41,075 nt of DNA from an uncultured Chitinophagales bacterium (GCA_946886475.1 CAMPIQ010000015.1:1-41075), one strand, 5' to 3'. Positions 31,333-40,975 are shown, numbered from the stretch's first letter. Numbers and translations are program-made. The notes: generated by a model from the letters alone, not told the origin.

Positions 31333-34149
31333 TCACCTCATCAACCTCATATTCCCTCTTTCCATTGCCGGCATTTGCTTTCCGCCCATGCGGTTAATGT
31401 TGTATACAAAACTGAGCATGAAAAACCTTTGTAAGGTCAGGTTTCTTACATCTTCCACGTAGTTGGCGCCTGTATTTCTGCTTACACTGATGTTCTGGTT
31501 CATTATATCATACACAGAAAGTTTTATTTCACCCCTTTTGTTTTTGAACAGTTGTTTTGCAAGGCCTGCATTCCAAAGTGCGAAATTCTGGTTATAGTCC
31601 GAGGTAAGACCGGTATTGAATGTATAATCAAAATCAGTTGATAATATAAAATTTCCGGGAAGGGTATAACTCACATCGGCTGAATAACTGTGTGTAAAAT
31701 AAGACTGGTCCTGGTTCTGTTGTTTGGGATTGCTGTAGCTTACCGAATTATAATTCAGGCTGGCGGTTATACCCAGATCAAGTTTCTCCCTGAAGTTATA
31801 ATTCAAACGAAGGTCTTCGCCAATGTTCAGGTTTTGTGTAAAATTCTTTTCCCCATTGAACAGGCTGGGATCCCTGTTCATCATAATACGGGTGGTGGTA
31901 TTGACATTGCCACCTTTTAATTTTTTGATTGGAAATCCCATATTGAAATTTCCGCTTAACATATAAAATCCATCAAGGTTTACAGGCATGGTTAATTGTG
32001 TACCGTCCGGATTTATGGTAACTGAATTGGAGATCCTGTTATCGGTATTCATGAAAGTGACAAATGCAAAAAGGTTCCTGAACTTAATGATGTCAAAGAA
32101 GTTGTAGCTAAGGTTGATGTTATTGGAGAACTCCTGCTTCAATCCTGCATTTCCTTTGTACAGGTAGGGCGCATTGGTAATATCAAGTATGTCCTGCAAC
32201 TGGTTTATCGAAGGTTGCCTGGTACTTCCCCTGTACGAGAAACGAAGACTCCTGCTTCTCTGAAACTGGTAATTGAAAGAAGCTGTAGGAAAAAAATTAT
32301 TGAACTTCTGAGTCTGAAAGATGTTCTTTGAAAGGTTATCGCTTACCAGGGTTGTTTGTTGCACGCTGATACCTAACTGGTAATTATATTTTTTCTGAAC
32401 CACCCTGAAATTAGCGCCTCCTTTATGATGCTCATTCTGGTTTTGAAAATGATTGGTTTGCAAAAGATCAACCACATCATATTTACCGGTATTGTTGTTA
32501 TATGCAAATGACTGCCGGTTTGATTCGTTTGCATTTTTTGAATACCCATAATTAAATTCCATTACCTTATTGCGTGCCAGCGGTTCGGTATAAGAAAAAC
32601 CTGCACTGTAATTGTTTGTTTCCCCCATGGTATTATTGTAATTATTCCTGGGATTGAACTTTGCATTGAACACGTTGTAATTCTCCCTTTCAGTATTACC
32701 CATGGTATTGGAGAAGTTCACTGAAAGCGTTCGTCCGGCACGACGGAATTTTTTTCTCCATATGAGGTTGTTATTCCAGTTCATTCCTTCGCCCGTACCA
32801 TTGATATACTGGCGGCTCTGGTTCAATTCTTCCTTTGCATTCAGATATTTCATGTAATAGGAAGTGGTGTCATCCGAATTATTCTCACTGTTCTGAAAAC
32901 TCAGGTTTGGTGAATATATAATTGAATTCAAAGAATCAATTCTCCATACCAGGTTAAGGTTTACACGATGGTTATCGTTCCTGCTGAAAGAATTTCGAAG
33001 CTGGTCGTTGATGAATGTAGTATCGTTTGAAAATGTCTGGCGCAAACTGCTTTGCGTGTTCCTGGTTTGCGCCCGGTTGTAAAAATAGCTGCCGGTGATA
33101 TCAAATGACGGACTCCAGGTATCACGATAATTGAAACCGATCTGATTGGCGGAGGTTAACCCGCTGCCCGATGATCCCAGATTAAGTCCACCGAAATTGC
33201 CACCGCCCGATCCACCCATGCGAATAATATTTCCACCCCTCATGCCACCCATACCCATACTACCGCCATTGCTGAACATACCCAGCATATCACTAACTGT
33301 AAATCCAATATTGCTAACATTGTTTGATTTGGCGATCACTGAAGTTTGCATGGCCCCTTTAAAAAAATTGGCCGTTACGCCTGCATCATACCGTTCGTTG
33401 GTTCCATAACCTGCATATGCTTTCCCAAATACGCCCTTTTTCTTTTCCTTTTTTAATTTAAGGTTTATGGCTTTGCTTCGGCTTCCATCGTCAATGCCAT
33501 TGAACTTTGATTGTTCACTCATGTCATCGAAGATCTCCACCTGGTCTATCATTTCAGCTGACAGGTTCTTAGTAGCCAGCTTGGGGTCATTTCCAAAAAA
33601 CTCCTTTCCGTCCACATAAACCTTTTGCACGTTTTCACCCTGGGCTTTAACTGTTCCGTCTTTATCAACCTGCACACCCGGTAGTTTTTTCAACAGGTCC
33701 TCGGCTGTTGCATTCGGTTTGGTCTTAAAAGCACCGGCATTGAATGCGATGGTATCGCCTTTTATCCTGATGGGCGCCGCGTCTGTGATCACCACCCCTT
33801 CAAGTTCTTTATAAAACCGGTCAAGTTTTATGGTTCCCAGGTTGGCCACACTATTCACTGCACTTATAACAAACCGGTTTTTCCTGGTTTGCAATCCCTG
33901 AAATGAGGATACCAGATCATATTCACCGGCTTCCAGATTTTTTATTTCAAAGCTTCCGTTTTTATTGGTGAGTGTGAAAGATATAAGGGATGAATCTTTT
34001 ACCCTGACCACCGATACTGTTGCGTCGCTGAGTAATGTAGCTGTGAGTGAATCCTGTAAAATGCCCCGAACGGTGCCGGCCACCTTTTGAGCACTACTGG
34101 CGCCAGCAGAAAAAAGGAAAATTGCCAGGATTAAAATAAACTTCTGCAT
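31333..34149 (-). CDS. Outer-membrane beta-barrel protein with CarboxypepD_reg-like and plug domains
   Basis: The 938-residue protein has a signal peptide (MQKFILILAIFLFSAGASSAQ) and a CarboxypepD_reg-like domain of about 85 residues (VAGTVRGILQDSLTATLLSDATVSV). A TonB plug-like domain follows (GAFKTKPNATAEDLLKKLPGVQVDKDGTVKAQGENVQKVYVDGKEFFGNDPKLATKNL), then a large barrel of the OMP_b-brl_3 type (YNYQFQRSRSLRFSYRGSTRQPS, YKGNAGLKQEFSNNINLSYNFF). A Gly/Met-rich, low-complexity loop lies near residues 290-330. Family members act as outer-membrane receptors or assembly proteins of unknown ligand. A TATCTTCG element lies 20 bp before the ATG. The final codons overlap the MITE-like right end, so the C-terminus may have been reshaped. 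Confidence 0.88.
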   Translation of the reverse strand: MQKFILILAIFLFSAGASSAQKVAGTVRGILQDSLTATLLSDATVSVVRVKDSSLISFTLTNKNGSFEIKNLEAGEYDLVSSFQGLQTRKNRFVISAVNSVANLGTIKLDRFYKELEGVVITDAAPIRIKGDTIAFNAGAFKTKPNATAEDLLKKLPGVQVDKDGTVKAQGENVQKVYVDGKEFFGNDPKLATKNLSAEMIDQVEIFDDMSEQSKFNGIDDGSRSKAINLKLKKEKKKGVFGKAYAGYGTNERYDAGVTANFFKGAMQTSVIAKSNNVSNIGFTVSDMLGMFSNGGSMGMGGMRGGNIIRMGGSGGGNFGGLNLGSSGSGLTSANQIGFNYRDTWSPSFDITGSYFYNRAQTRNTQSSLRQTFSNDTTFINDQLRNSFSRNDNHRVNLNLVWRIDSLNSIIYSPNLSFQNSENNSDDTTSYYMKYLNAKEELNQSRQYINGTGEGMNWNNNLIWRKKFRRAGRTLSVNFSNTMGNTERENYNVFNAKFNPRNNYNNTMGETNNYSAGFSYTEPLARNKVMEFNYGYSKNANESNRQSFAYNNNTGKYDVVDLLQTNHFQNQNEHHKGGANFRVVQKKYNYQLGISVQQTTLVSDNLSKNIFQTQKFNNFFPTASFNYQFQRSRSLRFSYRGSTRQPSINQLQDILDITNAPYLYKGNAGLKQEFSNNINLSYNFFDIIKFRNLFAFVTFMNTDNRISNSVTINPDGTQLTMPVNLDGFYMLSGNFNMGFPIKKLKGGNVNTTTRIMMNRDPSLFNGEKNFTQNLNIGEDLRLNYNFREKLDLGITASLNYNSVSYSNPKQQNQDQSYFTHSYSADVSYTLPGNFILSTDFDYTFNTGLTSDYNQNFALWNAGLAKQLFKNKRGEIKLSVYDIMNQNISVSRNTGANYVEDVRNLTLQRFFMLSFVYNINRMGGKQMPAMERGNMRLMR

Positions 34150-34496
34150 AAGTGTTTTGATATGGGTACGAAGATATTCGGAAGTACTGTGAACTCCGGT
34201 TAAATAACGTTAAGAGCATGATGAATGGTATCTGAACAACATTTATCACAATAAATAAAAGGAAATATGGCCTGAGCCGCAATAGGAAATGTACGGATGA
34301 TAAAGGCCTGCGGGGATGCGAACTGAAGGGGGAAAGTACCAGATTTTAAATTAATTCGATCGTCCGCACTTCAATGTAAAAAATATCCGTCTGTAATTAC
34401 TGCTGAATATGTCTTTTACCTGTTTGTTACCCATTGAAGTTTTAATAAGGTGTTTTGCTTATTACCGGTTACCACGAATAATATGCTTTGTTCTTT
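34150..34496. other. Intergenic region between the barrel gene and the SNF2 gene
   Basis: These 347 bp hold no convincing gene on either strand. The part next to 34149 carries the barrel gene's promoter (CGAAGATA at 34169-34176, i.e. TATCTTCG on the minus strand). The rest is AT-rich, and no hairpin with a T-run was found after the SNF2 stop. Confidence 0.5.
34169..34176 (-). promoter_or_regulatory. -7 element of the outer-membrane barrel gene
   Basis: TATCTTCG on the minus strand matches TAnnTTTG except for one base and ends 19 bp before the ATG at 34149. No clear -33 element was identified. Confidence 0.4.
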
Positions 34497-37400
34497 TTAA
34501 CTAAACAGGTATTCAACGTCTTCCTTGCTCAATGCCTTGACAAACGTAGCATCATCAGCAATCAGATCTTTGGCCAGTGATCTTTTCTTTTCCTGCAACT
34601 GCATGATCTTATCTTCAATGGTATCCTTACAGATCATCCTGTATGCGAATATATTTTTGGTTTGTCCTATACGGTGGGTACGGTCAATGGCCTGTTGTTC
34701 TACTGCCGGGTTCCACCATGGGTCAACAATGTATACATAGTCGGCTGCGGTAAGGTTCAAACCAACACCGCCCGCCTTCAGCGAAATCAGGAATACCCTG
34801 GTTTCCTCATCATTCTGGAAAGCCTGAATGGCTTTTTCCCTGTCGGGAGCCGAAGTGCTGCCATCGAAATATTCAAACTTTACATTTTGTTCTATGAGTT
34901 TTTCTTTGATAAGGGCAAGCATACCAAGGAACTGGGAAAATATCAGCGCTTTGTGGTTCCCTATGTTCTCGGTGATCTCTCTTGATAATTCTTCAAGCTT
35001 GATGGAATGATTAGGGAATTTTTCCTCTTCATTCAGTATGGCCGGGGAATCGCAGATCTGTCTTAGTTTCATCAGGCCCTGAAGGATGGTCAGTTGAGAT
35101 CTTTGAATTCCCTGTTCTTCAATCGTACCCATGATCTTTGCCCTGAAATCATTCCTGTAAGCATCATAGATCCTTCTTTGCTCATCTTCCATTTCGCAGA
35201 ATAATACCGTTTCCGTTTTATCGGGAAGGTCTTTGGCTACCTGCTCCTTTGTTCTTCTTAAAATAAAAGGATACAATATCTTTTTGAGATGTTCTTTTTG
35301 TTCGGCTTCTCCAAACTTGTCAATGGGTATGGCAAATTCCTGACGGAAGAATTCAACGGATCCCAGCATGCCCGGGTTCAGGAAATTCATCTGGGCATAA
35401 ATATCAAAGGTGTTATTCTGCAAGGGTGTTCCGCTCATGCAAAGTTTGTGCTTTGCATTTAACAGGGATGCCGCCTTGGTTACCTTGCTTGAAGGATTTT
35501 TGATGGCCTGTGATTCATCAAGTATCACATAATCAAGTTTCATTTGGGTAAACAACTTAATGTCGCTCCTTAATGTTCCATACGTGGTGATGATCACATG
35601 ATGCTTCGCCAGTTCTTCCACCTTACGGCTTCTGAGTGAACCGTGGTGAATATAATATTCAAGAGAAGGCGTGAATTTTTTTATTTCATTTTCCCAGTTA
35701 TAGATCAGTGTTGTTGGACAAACCACCAGGGCAATCATATCACCGTCATACTGTTCGTAATAATATTGAAGGAAGGACAGTGCCTGCACTGTTTTACCAA
35801 GTCCCATATCATCGGCAAGAATTCCGCCCCAGCTTACATCATGCAGGTAATTTAACCATTGGAATCCTGAAACCTGGTATGGACGTAAAATTTCTTCCAG
35901 GTTGCCCGGTGCGGGGATCTCCCTGATCTTATCAAACTCTCTTATGCGGTCATATTTTTCTTCCAGTTGTATGGTGAGTTCCTCAGCATTCCTGTTCTCA
36001 TACAATTCATCGATCACACTAAGATGGTAACGGGAAAGTTTCAGCTTATCAGCCCTCCCTTCTCCTACGCGGAAAAGCAGGGAATATTTTTTCAGCCATT
36101 CCTCCGGAAGAATACCAAGGGTGCCATCGTTCAGTTGTACAAACTGTTGTTTATTGGCCAGGGCCTTTTTCACTTCAGCAACATTCACCTTTTGATCTCC
36201 AAACAAAATATCAACCTTGGCGTCAAACCAGTCGGTATGGCTGCTAATGTAAATATGCGTGGTTGGCTTAGCGGTATTGAACCTGAAATTCTTGAGCGAT
36301 TCAAAACCATAGACCGGCGTTTTAGCCTCATTCATGGCATCAACAAATAAAAAGAACCAGTTGTTGCGCAACACCTCAGCACCTTTCAGTGCAAGTGCAG
36401 CTCCATCGTCGTAACTAACAAAATTGGAATGAAGCGTTCTCAATTTTTCAATGAAATCGGTTTCTGCTTCACGATTGCGATGCACTATGATCACCTTGTC
36501 AGCATTTGGAATAACAAGTTGGTCTTTGTCCTTTGCCCTGGTGTCGTACCCTTTATAATTAAATATGGGAGAGAATACCAGGTAATCGCCTTTTTCCTGC
36601 AGGTACAATTTCACTTCAGGCTGACCATCTTTTATTTCAGATACCAGGCTCTTGTCAAAATCCACTTTATATTGTCTTGCCAGTGGCATTACGATCCTGC
36701 TCAATACCAACGGCCACTCATCGCGTTTTACTTTCATGATCCCATCAGGTAAAAACTGTTCAGCAGTTTCTATTGCTTCAGGATTCTGCCAGGTATAAAG
36801 CTGGTGGTTGTAAATAAACAGCAGGGACGTTTTTACTTCATTATCATTTAAGGCATGTGCAACTGCACCCGGACGGACAATACACTCGATCTCGTAATTT
36901 TTTCCTGCAGTGGCTACGCTGAACTGGGGCACCAGTGGTTCCGGGCCCACTTCAATCCTTTCGAGTGAATTGGTTTTGAAGGCCTTTCCCTTACCCAGCA
37001 TATATACCGGAGAACTGCCCGAATCCGTAAAAAGTTTTTTGAGCTTGGGAAAAAGATATTCCAGGATCAGCTTGCGTGTATCTTCAGGCAGCTCGTCTTC
37101 TTCCTGGTGAATGATATTTTCCCAGATTCCGGAAAATGGTGAGTTACGGCTAACATATTTATTTACTTCTGAATCCTGAAGCTTACGCACTACAGAAACC
37201 AGCTGTTTATCTTCTTCGCTATAGGCATCGATGCTGACATACCTCGACAGGTCGAGCTTTTGAACCTGACCGGTAATGTTGGCATCTTCATCCATCTCCC
37301 CTTCAACCAGTTCCACATTAAAGAAAGGGTATCCTTTTTTATTGAAATTGATCACAATGCCGAGACGCCTCGACACCTGTTGCTCCCTCGGTGCCGGTTC

Positions 37401-38249
37401 TTCCTCTTCAACTGTTGCCAGGTTTTCCACCTTTGGCCTTGACAGGGGCAAAGGAGCTATGATCCGTTTAATAGAAGGATCCAGTACTCTCAGGAAAGGC
37501 TTCCCGTCTTTATAATTGAATTCAAATTTTCCCCGCAGGTCATCATCAAGTGAGTAACCATAGGCCTCAAGCAGTTTATTTTTTTCCTTGTCCCAGTTAC
37601 GGATGGTTTCAAAATAATGCTGGCCTTTAGTGTATAAAAAATGAAGAAAAACAATCACCTTGGGAAGGCATAATAAATGTTCCGTATCCTGGTAATCGCT
37701 GCTGGTATCGAAATTTCTTTCTTCATTACGCCGGAGTATAACCGAAAAATCCTGGCCTTCAATATTAACCCTGGCCTTCACCATTTCATCTTTAGCAGAC
37801 TCAATGACTGGTTTTTGCTCTTTTAAGTATTTCTCTGCTTCATCAACTATTTCATGGCTTGACAATAGCTGAATGGTCCTTAAATCAATTGTTTTCATTT
37901 TGGCCACGGTATGCTTCTGGTCATAACTTATATCACCTGTTTGCAACTGGCCCCGGTCTATCATTTCCTGCAGTCGGATCAATGCAGCGGCTTCATGGCG
38001 GCAGATATCCCCAAGATTGTATGGGCAGGCGCACCGAAGTGAAACGGCCTTCGGGTCCTTGTAATTGGAAATATAAACTTTATAATAAGTGGAATAGTTA
38101 TCGTCTTTCACACGAAACACAACAGATCCAAACAATTCGTCATGATCAGCAAGATCAACGAAACCAATAGCATGGATTTTTTTACCGCGACGGATCACTT
38201 CATCACTTCCATGGGTATAAACGTATTTGAGCAAATAAGGTAAAGCCAA
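34497..38249 (-). CDS. SNF2-family ATPase/helicase with SWIM zinc finger
   Basis: This 1250-residue Swi2/Snf2 ATPase carries an N-terminal SWIM zinc finger CxC-x7-CxH at Cys73, Cys75, Cys83 and His85 (RCACPYNLGDICRHEAA). A poorly conserved middle follows, then a complete SNF2 motor: motif I ADDMGLGKTVQ (about residue 815), DEAH-type DESQAIKN (about 912), SGTPLQNN, and helicase C-terminal SLKAGGVGLNLTAADYVYIVDPWWNPAVEQQAIDRTHRIGQ. Such bacterial proteins remodel DNA-protein or RNA polymerase complexes (RapA-like). The frame has no ATG near the conserved N-terminus; the first start codon is a TTG at 38249, next to a TATCTTTTG-like element, so the true start is uncertain. It stands alone. Confidence 0.92.
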   Translation of the reverse strand: MALPYLLKYVYTHGSDEVIRRGKKIHAIGFVDLADHDELFGSVVFRVKDDNYSTYYKVYISNYKDPKAVSLRCACPYNLGDICRHEAAALIRLQEMIDRGQLQTGDISYDQKHTVAKMKTIDLRTIQLLSSHEIVDEAEKYLKEQKPVIESAKDEMVKARVNIEGQDFSVILRRNEERNFDTSSDYQDTEHLLCLPKVIVFLHFLYTKGQHYFETIRNWDKEKNKLLEAYGYSLDDDLRGKFEFNYKDGKPFLRVLDPSIKRIIAPLPLSRPKVENLATVEEEEPAPREQQVSRRLGIVINFNKKGYPFFNVELVEGEMDEDANITGQVQKLDLSRYVSIDAYSEEDKQLVSVVRKLQDSEVNKYVSRNSPFSGIWENIIHQEEDELPEDTRKLILEYLFPKLKKLFTDSGSSPVYMLGKGKAFKTNSLERIEVGPEPLVPQFSVATAGKNYEIECIVRPGAVAHALNDNEVKTSLLFIYNHQLYTWQNPEAIETAEQFLPDGIMKVKRDEWPLVLSRIVMPLARQYKVDFDKSLVSEIKDGQPEVKLYLQEKGDYLVFSPIFNYKGYDTRAKDKDQLVIPNADKVIIVHRNREAETDFIEKLRTLHSNFVSYDDGAALALKGAEVLRNNWFFLFVDAMNEAKTPVYGFESLKNFRFNTAKPTTHIYISSHTDWFDAKVDILFGDQKVNVAEVKKALANKQQFVQLNDGTLGILPEEWLKKYSLLFRVGEGRADKLKLSRYHLSVIDELYENRNAEELTIQLEEKYDRIREFDKIREIPAPGNLEEILRPYQVSGFQWLNYLHDVSWGGILADDMGLGKTVQALSFLQYYYEQYDGDMIALVVCPTTLIYNWENEIKKFTPSLEYYIHHGSLRSRKVEELAKHHVIITTYGTLRSDIKLFTQMKLDYVILDESQAIKNPSSKVTKAASLLNAKHKLCMSGTPLQNNTFDIYAQMNFLNPGMLGSVEFFRQEFAIPIDKFGEAEQKEHLKKILYPFILRRTKEQVAKDLPDKTETVLFCEMEDEQRRIYDAYRNDFRAKIMGTIEEQGIQRSQLTILQGLMKLRQICDSPAILNEEEKFPNHSIKLEELSREITENIGNHKALIFSQFLGMLALIKEKLIEQNVKFEYFDGSTSAPDREKAIQAFQNDEETRVFLISLKAGGVGLNLTAADYVYIVDPWWNPAVEQQAIDRTHRIGQTKNIFAYRMICKDTIEDKIMQLQEKKRSLAKDLIADDATFVKALSKEDVEYLFS

Positions 38250-38554
38250 AAGATATTTGTTTTTGAGATGCCTTTTTTGAAAGTTTTTAGCGGAAGTGTC
38301 TTTGCCGCTTTTTCACTTAATGTTCAATAGCCGGCCATAAGATTTACCATCCAAAAAACTACAAACAGTTCAAAAAAGGGCAATCTGCAAAACTAACTGA
38401 ATCCATGGGAGAAAACCTGATGATTTTATTTATTTCTTAGTTAAAAGGATGGAAGTTTTCTGCCGGAACACAACGGTTACCGGCTTTCAGCAGGTCAGGT
38501 CATGTTTTTTGCTCAAAATTTAATGGGAAAATGAATGGTGAATACCGGCGATCT
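38250..38554. other. Intergenic region between the SNF2 gene and comB
   Basis: No gene is seen in 305 bp. It contains the SNF2 gene's upstream region and, toward comB, an imperfect hairpin (GCCGG...CCGGC read on the minus strand) about 70-100 bp after the comB stop, with no clear T-run. A short AGCGG/CCGCT pair near 38289-38309 is followed by T residues on the plus strand, where no gene ends. Confidence 0.45.
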
Positions 38555-39292
38555 TCATTGAGGATTGTTAAAAACAACAAGCTTTCCATTTCTGTACTCC
38601 GGCAAAATATTGGCGAGGTTTTCAGTAAGACAATGCCTGATATCCTTATCAAGTCCGAAATTGGTAAGCCGGTGATAATGAGATGCGTCATTTGTTTTCA
38701 TAAATTCATACAGATCTTTTTTTGCTGCATTATAGAGTGTAAGCGCCATGCCCGATGAATCGCAATTCACTGAAAAATGTTGTTTGATCTTTGAAATAAC
38801 AGCGCCTGCAAATAAAGTATCTTCCATATTGGGCTTATCCTTCCATGCGGCACATCCCAGGATCACATTTTTATTGATGCCGGCCAGGTGATCACATACT
38901 GCAGAAAGATTAAGAAATGATCCTGTTATGATCTCTGTTGCTCCCCTTGACAGGGCCATGTGCAAAAGCTTTGTTCCATTGGTAGTGGTAAGTACCAGGG
39001 TCCTGCCTTCAATAAATTCTTTAGGATATTCAAAAGATGAATTGCCATATTGTAATCCATCTGCCACCTTTCCGTCTCTTTCACCCGCTGTTATACATTC
39101 AAGCTCTTTTCCAAGCTGTATGCACCTTTCAACACTATCAACCGGTATCACCTCCCTGGCACCATTATAGAGCGCCGTTGCAATGGTTGAAGTGGCCCGT
39201 AAAATATCTATGACCACTACCACGGTATTGGTAACGTCGTACAAATGCAGAAGGGCAGGTGAAAGGCAGGTATATAAACTTGGTTTTTCCAT
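38555..39292 (-). CDS. comB: 2-phosphosulfolactate phosphatase
   Basis: ComB hydrolyses 2-phosphosulfolactate to sulfolactate. In methanogens this leads to coenzyme M; in bacteria it feeds sulfolactate-related metabolism. The protein (245 residues from the chosen start) shows the family's VVVVIDILRATSTIATALYNGAREVIPVDS, ITAGERDGKVADGLQYGNSSFEY, LVLTTTNGTKLL, LGCAAWKDKPNMEDTLFAGAV and a C-terminal DIRHCL. The frame reaches an ATG at 39313, but the ATG at 39292 overlaps the preceding stop by one base (TGATG) and starts at the conserved region, so it is preferred. It is the third gene of the gcvT operon. A role in making sulfonated lipids is possible in Bacteroidota but not shown. Confidence 0.9.
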   Translation of the reverse strand: MEKPSLYTCLSPALLHLYDVTNTVVVVIDILRATSTIATALYNGAREVIPVDSVERCIQLGKELECITAGERDGKVADGLQYGNSSFEYPKEFIEGRTLVLTTTNGTKLLHMALSRGATEIITGSFLNLSAVCDHLAGINKNVILGCAAWKDKPNMEDTLFAGAVISKIKQHFSVNCDSSGMALTLYNAAKKDLYEFMKTNDASHYHRLTNFGLDKDIRHCLTENLANILPEYRNGKLVVFNNPQ

Positions 39293-39765
39293 CAGGCTAA
39301 TATTTGTTTCCACTGGTTGGATTCCGCAAACTGTTTGATCATTTCATTTCTTTTATGAAGCAGGGTGGTCATATATCTTTCAAGATATAACCTGTTCAAT
39401 AGTTTTCCTGCCAGGCCATTTTTCAATTCATAATGAAACTGGTCGATCATGATGGTTCCGTTTTCAATGGACTTAAAATAATGTTCATGCTTCATCATTA
39501 AGAAATCACCCTGAACCTGTTCATCCACAAAAAAATCTGGTCTTTGAAACCTGGTGATCTTTACTTTGAGTATCCTTTTGCTGAAAAGATGTTTTGCCGT
39601 CCAGGTTACGGTATCGCCGGTTTTCATTAATCCGCTCATCACTCCATCAATGATCTTTTCATCAAACTGCGACATGGATTTTTTGTGCAGATCAACACTC
39701 CTGCTCAGATCAAATACCCTGTCGCAGGGAGCGTTGATAAATGTTGTAAGATGAATAAGGGACAT
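39292..39765 (-). CDS. SRPBCC-fold (START-like) protein of unknown ligand
   Basis: This protein (157 residues) has the SRPBCC/polyketide-cyclase-like pattern: an N-terminal strand IHLTTFINAPCDRVFDLSRSVDLHKKSM, a middle GDTVTWTAKHLFSKRILKVKITRFQRP, then DEQVQGDFLMMKHEHYFK, TIMIDQFHYELKNGLAGKLLNRLYL and a C-terminal helix. Related bacterial proteins are sometimes annotated as cell-division-inhibitor-like or cyclase/dehydrase. The start is placed at the ATG at 39765; the frame extends 14 codons further, to 39807, overlapping gcvT. It lies 34 bp after gcvT and overlaps comB by one base, so it is co-transcribed with both. Confidence 0.75.
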   Translation of the reverse strand: MSLIHLTTFINAPCDRVFDLSRSVDLHKKSMSQFDEKIIDGVMSGLMKTGDTVTWTAKHLFSKRILKVKITRFQRPDFFVDEQVQGDFLMMKHEHYFKSIENGTIMIDQFHYELKNGLAGKLLNRLYLERYMTTLLHKRNEMIKQFAESNQWKQILA

Positions 39766-39799
39766 GAATTTAATAATAAGGTGAATGGAACGCGGCCTG

Positions 39800-40885
39800 C
39801 TATACAAAAGGGATCTTTACTACTTTGGCCTGTAATAATTTGTCGCGTACCTTAATATAAATGGGGTGGTCAATATCTGAGTGGCCTTTACTTACATAGC
39901 CCATACCGATGGCTTTATTTAATGAAGGCGACTGGGTTCCGGAAGTTACGTATCCGATCTGCGCACCTGTGTGATCTTTTATTTCATAACCATGGCGGGG
40001 AATTCCTTTGTCGATCATTTCAAATCCTACAAGCTTTCGCCCAACACCAGCTTCTTTTTGTTTTTGAAGGATCTCCTTAGCAGTAAAGTCTTTTGTGAAT
40101 TTGGTGATCCATCCCAATCCGGCCTCAAGCGGTGAGGTGGTATCATCAATATCGTTTCCATACAAACAGTATCCCATTTCAAGTCTCAGGGTATCTCTTG
40201 CTGCCAGTCCAATGGGTTTCAAACCCTGTGGGCCGCCTTTTTCAAATATTGAATTCCATATCTTTTCAGCATTTCCATTTTTGTTTTCAAAATAGATTTC
40301 AACACCTCCGGCACCCGTGTAACCTGTGGCACTGATAAGTACATTATCCACGCCATCGAATTTTCCTTTTACAAACGTATAGTACTTCAGATTCATGATG
40401 TCCATTTCAGTAAGTGCCTGAAGGATCCTTGTTGCATTAGGACCCTGTATGGCCAACAGACAGGTATCATCAGAAATATTATGCATTTCTGCATTGTTGG
40501 TATTGTGTTTCTGAATCCAGTTCCAGTCCTTTTCAATATTTGATGCATTAACCACTATCATGTACACTTTATTCTCTTCAATACAGTAAATGAGCAGGTC
40601 ATCTACTATGCCCCCTTCATTATTGGGCAAACAGCTATATTGGGCTTTCCCCGCTGTAAGTTTGGAAGCATCATTAGAGGTAACCCTCTGAATCAGGTCC
40701 AGTGCATGTTCCCCTTTCAATATAAATTCTCCCATATGACTTACATCGAATACACCTGCGTTCTTTCTAACCGCGTGATGCTCATCGTTGATGCCTGTAT
40801 AACTGATCGGCATGTTATAACCCGCAAACTCGGCCATTTTTGCTCCCAATGCTATGTGCTTATCTGTAAATGGTGTATTCTTCAT
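39800..40885 (-). CDS. gcvT: Aminomethyltransferase, glycine cleavage T-protein
   Basis: GcvT transfers the methylene group from the aminomethyl-lipoyl H-protein to tetrahydrofolate in glycine cleavage. The 361-residue protein shows the N-terminal [34 protein letters not shown], conserved Asp96 in [49 protein letters not shown], and [13 protein letters not shown] in the C-terminal half. Full length and all main motifs are present. It follows a good promoter (40904-40931) with a short leader that leaves no room for a glycine riboswitch. No other gcv genes are in the window. It heads an operon with the SRPBCC protein and comB. Confidence 0.95.
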   Translation of the reverse strand: MKNTPFTDKHIALGAKMAEFAGYNMPISYTGINDEHHAVRKNAGVFDVSHMGEFILKGEHALDLIQRVTSNDASKLTAGKAQYSCLPNNEGGIVDDLLIYCIEENKVYMIVVNASNIEKDWNWIQKHNTNNAEMHNISDDTCLLAIQGPNATRILQALTEMDIMNLKYYTFVKGKFDGVDNVLISATGYTGAGGVEIYFENKNGNAEKIWNSIFEKGGPQGLKPIGLAARDTLRLEMGYCLYGNDIDDTTSPLEAGLGWITKFTKDFTAKEILQKQKEAGVGRKLVGFEMIDKGIPRHGYEIKDHTGAQIGYVTSGTQSPSLNKAIGMGYVSKGHSDIDHPIYIKVRDKLLQAKVVKIPFV

Positions 40886-40903
40886 TATAAATTTTTAAAA
40901 GTG

Positions 40904-40931
40904 CAAAAATAAAGCTTTTAAACTGCGCAAA
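40904..40931 (-). promoter_or_regulatory. Promoter of the gcvT operon
   Basis: On the minus strand TTTG (CAAA at 40928-40931) is followed after 16 bp by TATTTTTG (40904-40911), an exact TAnnTTTG -7 element. The ATG is 18 bp further. The spacer is slightly short compared with usual values. Confidence 0.6.
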
Positions 40932-40975
40932 GGAGAGCGGAAAGCTGCATACGCACACTTTCTCTTTATATGAAT

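Larger units (their letters stand above)
31123..31337. mobile_element. MITE-like element with terminal inverted repeats
   Basis: The outer ends are nearly identical inverted repeats: GGTGAAGGTAGGAGTCG at 31123-31139 and, on the opposite strand at the right end (31322-31337), GGTGAGGTGGGAGTCG, differing by one indel and one base. Inside each end lies a tandem array of a 7-bp unit in mirrored orientation (listed separately), around a roughly 105-bp core without an ORF. The whole is about 215 bp, which fits a non-autonomous miniature element or an intergenic palindromic repeat. The right end covers the stop codon of the neighbouring barrel gene. No target-site duplication could be proved. Confidence 0.45.

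Noticed and set aside
33146..33409. Plus-strand Pro-rich open frame inside the barrel gene
   Set aside because: It is the antisense image of the Gly/Met-rich loop; codon use and context favour the minus-strand gene.
38289..38314. Plus-strand terminator-like hairpin AGCGG/CCGCT plus T-run
   Set aside because: The stem is only 5 bp with an 11-nt loop and no plus-strand gene ends there.
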